From positions 1,860,001-1,924,000 of the forward strand of contig NZ_LT670844.1 of NCBI RefSeq assembly GCF_900141755.1: a stretch of DNA of 64,000 nucleotides, given 5' to 3'. A program made the position numbers and the translations under genes. The notes below the pieces were generated by a model. It did not search any database, had not been told where the DNA came from, and saw nothing but the letters and a program-made list of their open reading frames with translations. Positions 57,610-64,000 of the stretch are shown here, piece by piece. This stretch comes from Bradyrhizobium lablabi. Lineage in GTDB: Bacteria; Pseudomonadota; Alphaproteobacteria; Rhizobiales; Xanthobacteraceae. The first letter of the stretch is position 1, and the number at the start of each line of letters is the position of its first letter.

Positions 57610-60600
57610 TTAGGAGGGGGTTGCTCCCAGTGTAAGCAAATCGCTAAGGTTGAACACCACCGCAGTTTCGGCGAATCCCAGTTCCCTGTTGAAAAACCTG
57701 CGGACGTAGACCGGCTCTCTCGCAAATCCGCCGTCGACCTGAACAATCGCCAGAATAAAGGCCTCGGCCGCATTCAAAGAGGCCAGTATCTCATTCTTGG
57801 TCAGAATCACTTCGCGTCCTTCAGCCTGGCGGCCCTTCACTTCAATGAAACGCAGATGGCCGGCCTTCAGGTTTCGGCTCTCGATATCCCAGCCTTTTTT
57901 CTCTGCCGATACGTCGCGCGGCACGTGACCAAGGGCTCGCTCTGCCGCGAATACAGCTTCCATGGCTAGGCGCTCGGTCTCGGCACGGGCGATGGGATCC
58001 TCGGAGAACCCGTCCGGCTTTACCGCTGCGGGCGCCTCAACCGTCTTGGCCTTCAAGAGGCCCGCCGGAATCACCAACGCGGCGCCCTTTAGGACAGGCG
58101 GCACAGCCGAGATTTGGCGTTCTCGGTCTAGTTCGCTCTGGCGTCGGTGCAGCCGCTCCACGAGGCGCGCTGCGGTCGCCTCAGCGTTCTGAGCGTTAAT
58201 GCGCTGCTCCTTGCCGGCGCGCTCCTCTTCGCGCAATCGGGCTGCTCGGGCGTCCCAATAGTTGATCTCGCGATTGAGGCGGGCCCGCACTTCGCGCTCG
58301 ACCTTGTCGATCTCCGCTATACGGCGCGTCCTTATTTCTGCCAGATGCTCCGGCACCAGTTCCCGCACCGCATATCCGAGGGCCTGGGCTTCGACGTTCC
58401 CGGAAAGCCATGGGGCAGAAACCGCGTCGGCCACAACCAATCGTTCCTCCGCTGTGATCGGGCGGAAATCGAGATACGGCGCCGGCCCACCGTCCATAGC
58501 GGAGCCGTCCTCCTTCATGAGTATGAACTGAAGGCGCTGCGAGACGGCCCGTGGTTCGCCCGAGCGGGTCGTTCGCGCATCGCGGACCGCATGTTCGAGA
58601 TAAACGAGGAGGCGCGGCACCTGTCCTTCGTCTGCTTCATCGACCAGCACGCCCCCTTGAGATAACAGCGGCTGGAACCGCTCGAGCACCACGTCGACCA
58701 AAGACTCCAGCAACGGGTGGCCCGGGGCAACAAGTTCGGCTTGCGGCTGACCGATGACGAGGTTCTTTTCAAACGTGATCCGGGCATAGCGGTCGAGAAC
58801 TGGGTCAGTTCGGCCGATCAGCCTGTCGCGTTCCTTGAGGATTGAAGGCACCCGGAGTATCTCAAAGCGACTTTTTTCCCTCTCGGTGATGCGCCCCCCG
58901 AGCATCGTGAATGCCTCGCGAAAAAATGCTCCGATAAAATGCGGCTGTAGCCGACGCGCCTGCGCCCTTTCCATCTGCTCGCGGATCTCAGCGACGGAGC
59001 TGGGATTCATGCCTTCGGACGTTAGCTTGCGCTCAGCAACGAGCTTTTCGATCGCTTCAACATCGACCACGCCGTCAACCTTGCGAAAAAGTTCGGCCTT
59101 CTTCTCAGGGCGATCACCGTAGCGGATCGCATCGACGAGGAGATCGCGGAGCGCGTGACCCTCGAAAAGTTCTCCAAGAACGTCATAAACTTTACCGCCA
59201 AGGGCGGCGCGCGCTTCTTCAAGTTTTTCGAGCAGGCGCCGATAGACCTCACCCTCTCGGGTATTTGCGGCACACAGATTCCATAGATGGCAAACTTCGG
59301 TCTGGCCGATGCGATGGATGCGGCCGAAGCGCTGTTCGAGCCGATTCGGATTCCACGGCAAATCGTAGTTGATCATCAGATGCGCACCGCGCTGAAGGTT
59401 TACGCCTTCGCCGGCGGCGTCGTTCGCGATCATTACGCGAACCAGTGGATCAGAATTGAATGCAGCGATGGCCGCGCGTCGGGCTTCGCGAGCAATGCCG
59501 CCATGAATCACAACAACCGCTGCCGACTCCCCTACCCGCGCCGTAATCTTTTGCTGCAAATACTCAAGAGTATCTTTCGGCTCCGTAAAGATGATGACCT
59601 TCCGCCGCGACCCCGTGGCGGAGTCCAGCATCAATGGCTCATCGAGAATAGATTCGAGCTCGCGCCACTTTGCATCCTGGCCAGATAGCTTCAGACGGAG
59701 AGCGCGTTCCTCAAGATCTTTGAGGATGACGATTTCGGCTTCTAGTTCGGCGAGCGTTGCAGCCGCCGTCGCTTGATCGACAATCTGTTCTTCGGCTTCC
59801 TCGGCTTCATTGCCGGGGACCTCGTCGATATCGTCTGGATCATAAGCCGGGAGGACGGGCGCATGGCTCAGCGGCGCGGAGCCGGACTGTCGCACAAATT
59901 TTTCTTCTCGCAGACGTTCTTCGAGCCGCTTCCGGCGTCGTTCGAGCGACCGATGAATAGCAGCCGGCGAGGAAGCGAGGCGCCGTTGCAAAATTTGCAA
60001 GGCGAAGCCGACATTTGACCTGCGCTTGTCGTCACCACTGCGATCCGCACGATTCATCTCCTCGCGCACGTAGGTTGTGACTGCCTGGTAAAGATCGGCC
60101 TCAACCGGGGACAATGCGTAGCTGGCGGTATAGGCGCGGCGCTCTGGGAACAGTGGCGTGCCATCGAACCGATACAGCTCTTCTTTGGTCATCCTCCGCA
60201 TCATATCGCTGACGTCGGCTTTGTGGACGCCCTCACGAAACCTGCCCTCAAAGCGGTCCGCATCAAGAAGGCCCATGAAGAGTTGAAAATCAGCCTCCTT
60301 GCCGTTGTGAGGAGTTGCCGACATTAAGAGCAAATTGCGGGTTCGCGTGCCGAGTAACCTGCCAAGCTTGTAGCGCCGCGTTTCCTTCACCTCGCCGCCG
60401 AAATAGGACGCAGCCATGCGATGAGCTTCGTCGCAAATGATTAGATCCCAATCGGGTGCGGCATCGAGCTTGGCCTTGAGCTCATCTGAACGCGCAGCCA
60501 TATCGAGACGAACGATCAGGCGATTTTTTTCGATGAACGGGTTGCCGGTGACCGACGCCTCAATTTGATCGCGCGTCAGCAGGTCGAAATTCAATCCGAA

Positions 60601-61119
60601 TTTCTCGGCCAGCTCCTCTTGCCATTGCTCAACTAAACTCCCCGGTGCAACGATCATGCACCGTTCGAGATCGCCACGAATGAGCAACTCCTTGATCAGC
60701 AGGCCCGCCATAATGGTTTTGCCGGCGCCGGGATCATCCGCCAGCAAAAACCTCAGCGGCTGTCGTGGGAGCATCTCGCCGTAAACAGCGGTAATTTGAT
60801 GGGGTAGCGCCTCAATTTGAGACGCGCTGATAGCGAGGTAGGGATCAAAGAGATGGGCAAGCCGGATCCGATAAGCTTCTGACGCCAAGCGCAGGAGCCC
60901 TCCGTCCGCATCGAACGCATATGCCCGACCAGCGTTTATGAACTCAAAACTTGTTTCCTCGCCTCGATAAACGAGTCGCTCGGCGACCTTTCCATCTACC
61001 CGAAAAACCAGATTGATGGCGTCATTGCCAAACTTCGAAACGGAAACGACCTCGGCGATGCCGGCAGGGTCGAGGCCCCGCAAGCGCGCGCCTGGCTTAA
61101 TTTCCTCAAACGTGTGCAT
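57610..61119 (-). CDS. SNF2-family helicase with C-terminal DUF3883 (BrxHII/DrmD-like)
   Basis: An 1169-residue protein, first gene of the operon. Residues 1-90 form a small beta domain (EEIKPGARLRGLDPAGIAEVVSVSKFGNDAINLVF) typical of this helicase group. The SF2/SNF2 motor follows: motif I LADDPGAGKTIMAGLL (K134), motif II IICDEAHRM (D230-H233), motif III LMSATPHNGKEADF, motif V ANDAAGEGVNLQ and motif VI QRFGRIHRIGQ. A long coiled-coil-rich C-terminus ends in DUF3883 (ERALGHVPRDVSAEKKGWDIES...RFIEVKGRQAEGREVILTKNE), whose EVKGR resembles nuclease-type cores. It probably translocates on invading DNA. A gap of about 240 bases with a divergent gene precedes it. Confidence 0.92.
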   Translation of the reverse strand: MHTFEEIKPGARLRGLDPAGIAEVVSVSKFGNDAINLVFRVDGKVAERLVYRGEETSFEFINAGRAYAFDADGGLLRLASEAYRIRLAHLFDPYLAISASQIEALPHQITAVYGEMLPRQPLRFLLADDPGAGKTIMAGLLIKELLIRGDLERCMIVAPGSLVEQWQEELAEKFGLNFDLLTRDQIEASVTGNPFIEKNRLIVRLDMAARSDELKAKLDAAPDWDLIICDEAHRMAASYFGGEVKETRRYKLGRLLGTRTRNLLLMSATPHNGKEADFQLFMGLLDADRFEGRFREGVHKADVSDMMRRMTKEELYRFDGTPLFPERRAYTASYALSPVEADLYQAVTTYVREEMNRADRSGDDKRRSNVGFALQILQRRLASSPAAIHRSLERRRKRLEERLREEKFVRQSGSAPLSHAPVLPAYDPDDIDEVPGNEAEEAEEQIVDQATAAATLAELEAEIVILKDLEERALRLKLSGQDAKWRELESILDEPLMLDSATGSRRKVIIFTEPKDTLEYLQQKITARVGESAAVVVIHGGIAREARRAAIAAFNSDPLVRVMIANDAAGEGVNLQRGAHLMINYDLPWNPNRLEQRFGRIHRIGQTEVCHLWNLCAANTREGEVYRRLLEKLEEARAALGGKVYDVLGELFEGHALRDLLVDAIRYGDRPEKKAELFRKVDGVVDVEAIEKLVAERKLTSEGMNPSSVAEIREQMERAQARRLQPHFIGAFFREAFTMLGGRITEREKSRFEILRVPSILKERDRLIGRTDPVLDRYARITFEKNLVIGQPQAELVAPGHPLLESLVDVVLERFQPLLSQGGVLVDEADEGQVPRLLVYLEHAVRDARTTRSGEPRAVSQRLQFILMKEDGSAMDGGPAPYLDFRPITAEERLVVADAVSAPWLSGNVEAQALGYAVRELVPEHLAEIRTRRIAEIDKVEREVRARLNREINYWDARAARLREEERAGKEQRINAQNAEATAARLVERLHRRQSELDRERQISAVPPVLKGAALVIPAGLLKAKTVEAPAAVKPDGFSEDPIARAETERLAMEAVFAAERALGHVPRDVSAEKKGWDIESRNLKAGHLRFIEVKGRQAEGREVILTKNEILASLNAAEAFILAIVQVDGGFAREPVYVRRFFNRELGFAETAVVFNLSDLLTLGATPS

Positions 61120-61359
61120 CGACCTCCCCCCAAACCGAGGTGTTTCTCGCTGAATGCGTCGGAAAATGCAATCTTATCGTGTGTGGAGACAGCTAAGGGC
61201 ATCCGGGTTGCGAGCAACAGCTGTTCTCGTGTTGGGCTCGTGGGTTGCCCGAGGAACTATGTGAACGCGCTTCCCCTTCCTCACACTTTGAGTTCGCGAA
61301 GGCGCTTTTGGTTTCGAAGCTCTTCTGTTAGAGCGCAGCCGACAACCAATGGAGATCCA
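61120..61359. other. Divergent promoter region of the defence operon
   Basis: 240 bases between the helicase start and the zinc-ribbon gene start, the only large gap upstream of the operon. It must hold its promoter. I see no strong palindrome or consensus sigma-70 promoter by eye. Confidence 0.45.
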
Positions 61360-61743
61360 ATGATCAAGAAACTACACCGAACCGAACGATCCGCTTTCTA
61401 TCACTTGCCCATCTACTGCGGATTCTGTGGCAAATTAGCGTGTGACTTTGAAGGCCAAATCGAAGAACGCTGCAAGCACGTTCTGTTCGTCGCCCACGAG
61501 GAAGGTTTCGAATATCTGGCGGAACGCGCGACTGCCCAACTCGTCGAAAAGGGCTTCGCGGTGGAGAAATCTGAGGATGGAGCAATCCAAATCGAGCGTG
61601 TAGCCGGCAAGGAAGACCTCGGCATCCCCGATACCATTACCGACGAATTTGAGTTTGAAGATGGGGTTAAAGTGGTGGCGATCGTCGGCCCGCCTTCCGC
61701 ATCGGAAACCTATGTTGGCTTCGCGCCTGTTGAGGGAGAGTAG
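61360..61743 (+). CDS. Zinc-ribbon protein, 127 aa, divergent from the defence operon
   Basis: No named family recognised. The N-terminal 45 residues contain a likely zinc site (C20, C23, C28, C38 with H40 in LPIYCGFCGKLACDFEGQIEERCKHVLFV). The remainder is acidic, mixed alpha/beta (EEGFEYLAERATAQLVEKGFAVEKSEDGAIQIERVAGKEDLGIPDTITDEFEFEDGVKVVAIVGPPSASETYVGFAPVEGE). ATG 61360 follows ATGGAGATCC with GGAG in place; the open frame upstream is not coding-like. Its position back to back with the helicase gene suggests a regulator or accessory component of the island. Confidence 0.7.
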   Translation: MIKKLHRTERSAFYHLPIYCGFCGKLACDFEGQIEERCKHVLFVAHEEGFEYLAERATAQLVEKGFAVEKSEDGAIQIERVAGKEDLGIPDTITDEFEFEDGVKVVAIVGPPSASETYVGFAPVEGE

Positions 61744-61767
61744 ATCTCTTAATGCCGATGGCGGCTC

Positions 61768-61799
61768 GTGAGGTTCTGGTCAAGGGACTAGAACCTCAC
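61768..61799. terminator. Long hairpin between convergent genes
   Basis: A 14-bp stem with one G-T pair: GTGAGGTTCTGGTC (61768-61781) and GACTAGAACCTCAC (61786-61799) around an AAGG loop, midway between the zinc-ribbon gene and the convergent resolvase gene. No immediate T-run; a bidirectional terminator or a recombination-linked palindrome. Confidence 0.6.
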
Positions 61800-61824
61800 A
61801 GCCCCGAGCACCTAGCGTTTTATA

Positions 61825-62370
61825 TTAACTCAGGCGACTGATCGTTGAGTGACTCACATTATACGACCGCGCGATGTCCGTTAGCACCTCTCCCGCCTCC
61901 CGGCGAGCAATGGCCTCTCTCCGCTGATGGCCGGTCAGCTTCGGCTTGCGACCGAGGATCACCCCCCTCGCCTTCGCCCGCTCGCGACCCTCCCCGGTCC
62001 GTGTCCGGATCAGTTCGCGCTCAAACTCGGCGAGACCGCCCAAAACGGTCAGCATCAAACGACCATGCGCCGTCGTAGTGTCAGCCCAGGTGTCTCTGAG
62101 CGATTTGAAACCCGCCCCTTTTTCTCCGATCGTCCCCAGCAGGTTCAGGAGATCGCGTGTGGATCGCGCCAACCGATCGAGCCGGGTAACGACCAATACA
62201 TCGCCCTTCGCCAGAACTGCCATTAGCCTAGCTAGTTGTTTGCGGTCGGAGCGAGCGCCGCTGATTTTTTCCTGAAATATCTTCTCGCATTTTGCTGCTT
62301 TTAGCTCGGCCAATTGGGCGGACAAGGATTGGCCGTCGGTGCTCACGCGCGCATATCCGTAAACCGCCAT
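61825..62370 (-). CDS. Serine recombinase (resolvase/invertase family)
   Basis: A 181-residue site-specific recombinase. The catalytic domain has YGYARVSTDGQSL with the nucleophile S10, then RSDRKQLARLMAVLAKGDVLVVTRLDRLARSTRDLLNLL with the active-site arginines, and the E-helix region RLMLTVLGGLAEFERELIRTRTGEGRERAKARGVILGRKPKLTGHQ. A C-terminal helix-turn-helix ends the protein (GEVLTDIARSYNVSHSTISRL). ATG 62370 is preceded by ATGGAGGGCGAT. Related enzymes reside on Tn3-type transposons and integrated plasmids. It sits at the right end of the defence island with palindromes resembling res subsites just upstream of its start. Confidence 0.92.
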   Translation of the reverse strand: MAVYGYARVSTDGQSLSAQLAELKAAKCEKIFQEKISGARSDRKQLARLMAVLAKGDVLVVTRLDRLARSTRDLLNLLGTIGEKGAGFKSLRDTWADTTTAHGRLMLTVLGGLAEFERELIRTRTGEGRERAKARGVILGRKPKLTGHQRREAIARREAGEVLTDIARSYNVSHSTISRLS

Positions 62371-62382
62371 ATCGCCCTCCAT

Positions 62383-62462
62383 TTCGCACATATAATATGC
62401 ACAACATAAAGCCGCATTTTATATGGGTCAATGGCTTTGTGCATAAATCATGATTTTTGCAC
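62383..62462. promoter_or_regulatory. Candidate res site / resolvase promoter
   Basis: An AT-rich patch in GC-rich surroundings with two palindromes: CATAT-A-ATATG (62389-62399) and a 24-base one with arms GTGCATAAATCA and TGATTTTTGCAC (62439-62462, one mismatch pair). TGCAC recurs as a half-site. Serine resolvases bind such paired inverted repeats next to their own gene. Confidence 0.5.
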
Positions 62463-62636
62463 GAGACCGATCAATGTCCGTTATGCGGGGGGAGAGCAGA
62501 CTATTTGCGAACGACTTACGACTTCCGAGTCTGGACCCTTCTCGGACATCGCAACCGGCTGCCTTAATTCGAAATGCGTGAGTGGCCCCTATTCTGCTAA
62601 GCTATGGTCTGTGACGGCCCAGGAGGAATCGGGTCA

Positions 62637-64000
62637 ATGGCGCAGCGGCGCATTGAGCGCAAGCTCGCGGCGGTGTTCGTCGCGGACGTGGCCGGCTACT
62701 CCCGCCTCATGGAGCTCGACGAGGAAGGAACGCATGCGCGCTTAAGTGCAGTTCAGCGGGAATTGGTTAAACCGAAGATTCGCGAGCATCACGGGCGGAT
62801 CATCAAAAATACCGGGGACGGCGTGCTCGTTGAGTTCGCCAGCGTCGTCGACGCCGTACGATGCGCCGTCGAGATCCAGCGCGAGATGGTCGAGCGCAAC
62901 TCCGGTTTCCCTGAAGACCGACGTATTGTGTTCCGCATCGGCATTAATCTCGGCGACGTGATCGTGATGCCGGACGACATCTACGGCGACGGCGTCAACG
63001 TTGCCGCTCGTCTTGAAGGTCTGGGAGAACCCGGCGGGGTGTGCATTTCCGGTACCGCGTATGATCAGGTTCGCGACAAGGTCCCCTACAGCTTTGCCGA
63101 AATGGGGGAGCAAACGGTCAAGAATATTTCGCGTCCCGTGCGAGTCTATGTATTAGGCGCAACCGCGGTAGCGGCGCTGCCAGCTTCCACGCCGCCAGTG
63201 GAAGCCCCGCACTGGTCTCGGAGATACCGGCGGTCTAGCTGGCTGACCGTCGCAGGGATTGCGGCGGTCATTGTTGTCGCAGCAGCGCTTTGGTCCGGTA
63301 TCAAGCTCGCCAAAGAACCTTTACTGTCTGGGCCAGTACGGCGACTGTCCATCGTCGTGCTGCCGTTCACCAATCTGAATGTAGATCCGGCTCAGGACTA
63401 TCTGGGCGACGTCATCACCGACGAGTTGACGACCGCGTTATCGCGGCTCCGCGGCGCGACCGTCATCGCCTCCAGCAGCGCACTCACTCTCAAGAACCAG
63501 CACGTCGACATGAAGCAGTTGGGTGCCGACCTCGACGTGCGATATGCGTTAGAGGGTAGCGTGTTTCGAAGCGACGGATCGGTACGCATCAACGCAAGAC
63601 TTATCGACACACAGACCATGAAAACTCTTTGGTCGGACCAATTCGATGTGAATCGTGCCGACATTCTGCGGACGCAAGACGAGATCGTCACGCGCCTCGC
63701 GAGTACGCTTCACGGCGAACTGGTTCAGGCGGAAACCCGGCGCTCAATAGCCACAAGTACCTCGGGCCTCAACGCCGAAGATTTGGCGATGCAGTGTGAG
63801 GCGGCAACGTATCGCCTCGGTGGCGAGACGGGCGCACCGAACTTCGAATTATGCGAGAGGGCGCTGAGCATCGATCCTCGCAACGTTCGCGCGCTGGTTC
63901 AACTGGCCTCTTACTACGGTCAGCGTGTCTCGCGCGTGCAAAGTTCCGACCCCACAGGCGACCTGGAGCGAGCGAATGTGCTGGTTGCGCGCGCGCTTGA
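62637..64000 (+). CDS. Class III adenylate cyclase with TPR-like C-terminus (runs off right edge)
   Basis: At least 454 residues. The catalytic domain is N-terminal (about 1-170): metal-binding aspartates in VFVADVAGYSRLMELDEEG and IKNTGDGVLVEF, then FRIGINLGDVIVMPDDIYGDGVNVAARLEGLGEPGGVCIS. One membrane segment follows (LTVAGIAAVIVVAAALW, about 203-219). After it comes a conserved extracytoplasmic region (VLPFTNLNVDPAQDYLGDVITDELTTALSRL, LEGSVFRSDGSVRINARLIDTQTMKTLWSDQFD) and the start of tetratricopeptide-like helices (CERALSIDPRNVRALVQLASYYG). This architecture is very common in Bradyrhizobium. AGGAGG lies about ten bases before ATG 62637. It marks the return to chromosome-like sequence. 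Confidence 0.9.
   Translation, partial: MAQRRIERKLAAVFVADVAGYSRLMELDEEGTHARLSAVQRELVKPKIREHHGRIIKNTGDGVLVEFASVVDAVRCAVEIQREMVERNSGFPEDRRIVFRIGINLGDVIVMPDDIYGDGVNVAARLEGLGEPGGVCISGTAYDQVRDKVPYSFAEMGEQTVKNISRPVRVYVLGATAVAALPASTPPVEAPHWSRRYRRSSWLTVAGIAAVIVVAAALWSGIKLAKEPLLSGPVRRLSIVVLPFTNLNVDPAQDYLGDVITDELTTALSRLRGATVIASSSALTLKNQHVDMKQLGADLDVRYALEGSVFRSDGSVRINARLIDTQTMKTLWSDQFDVNRADILRTQDEIVTRLASTLHGELVQAETRRSIATSTSGLNAEDLAMQCEAATYRLGGETGAPNFELCERALSIDPRNVRALVQLASYYGQRVSRVQSSDPTGDLERANVLVARAL

Noticed and set aside
47585..61119. Calling the operon DISARM
   Set aside because: A SNF2 helicase, a methylase and a PLD-like protein are present, but the DrmA (DUF1998 helicase) and DrmB proteins that define DISARM are absent.
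42701..62500. Tyrosine integrase expected for tRNA-targeted islands
   Set aside because: No protein with the R...HxxR...Y pattern was found; only the serine resolvase is present, so the integrase is outside the window or lost.
1..64000. CRISPR array
   Set aside because: No regularly spaced identical repeats and no cas genes were seen anywhere in the window.

Overview
The window looks like a chromosomal segment of a Bradyrhizobium-type alphaproteobacterium (Nitrobacteraceae). This rests on high-GC core genes, a copy of the palindromic repeat scattered through Bradyrhizobium and relatives (7436-7497), two further intergenic repeats of the 'CCGTCATT...' kind (430-511, 9203-9340), a LexA box of the alphaproteobacterial GAAC-N7-GAAC form before dinB, and a candidate EcfG-type stress promoter. 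Genus assignment is inference from these traits, not from a marker gene.

Left part (1-29 kb) is ordinary chromosome: the start of a glutaryl-CoA dehydrogenase gene, ribB with a degenerate GTP-cyclohydrolase domain, a PLP aminotransferase, a DMT exporter, a Tat-exported amidohydrolase, small secreted proteins, an aldo/keto reductase, a phoD gene broken by one frameshift, a secreted caspase-like protein, an SsuABC/TauABC-type ABC importer with a perfect inverted repeat upstream, and an SDR/crotonase/molybdopterin-oxidoreductase operon. At 18.8-26.4 kb is an amide/nitrile-sensing system: AmiC (ligand sensor) and AmiR (ANTAR antiterminator), a leader with a strong intrinsic terminator, then a nitrilase-superfamily hydrolase and an amide/urea-type ABC importer that includes a permease-ATPase fusion. 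A MarR regulator with a cluster of palindromes over its start codon, a DUF1772-like membrane protein, an MFS transporter and a YdeI-like protein follow.

From about 29.4 kb the region is accessory. A 47-nt 3' fragment of tRNA-Pro marks a probable island edge. A catabolic operon follows on the minus strand (39.2 to 30.2 kb): a Dpp/Opp-type ABC importer, then two amidases, each preceded by an AtzG-like small subunit. DinB under a LexA box and a class III cyclase come next, then a 49-nt 3' fragment of tRNA-Arg(CCG).

The interval 43.4-62.5 kb is a defence island: a frameshifted AbiV remnant; a two-gene pair of a DUF3696/OLD-like ATPase and an unrecognised partner; small hypotheticals; then one 13.5-kb minus-strand operon. 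In transcription order the operon holds a SNF2 helicase with DUF3883, an ASCH-domain protein, a DUF1156 DNA methyltransferase, a HEPN(Swt1-like)-DUF499 ATPase, a DUF262/HNH (GmrSD-like) nuclease and a PLD-like protein. It shares methylase, DUF499 and helicase parts with BREX type 3/Pgl but has no PglZ, BrxA or BrxF in view, and adds its own effectors and a candidate modified-base reader. It is my best candidate for an undescribed or poorly described system. A zinc-ribbon protein gene diverges from it, and a serine resolvase with res-like palindromes closes the island before a second class III cyclase that runs off the right edge.
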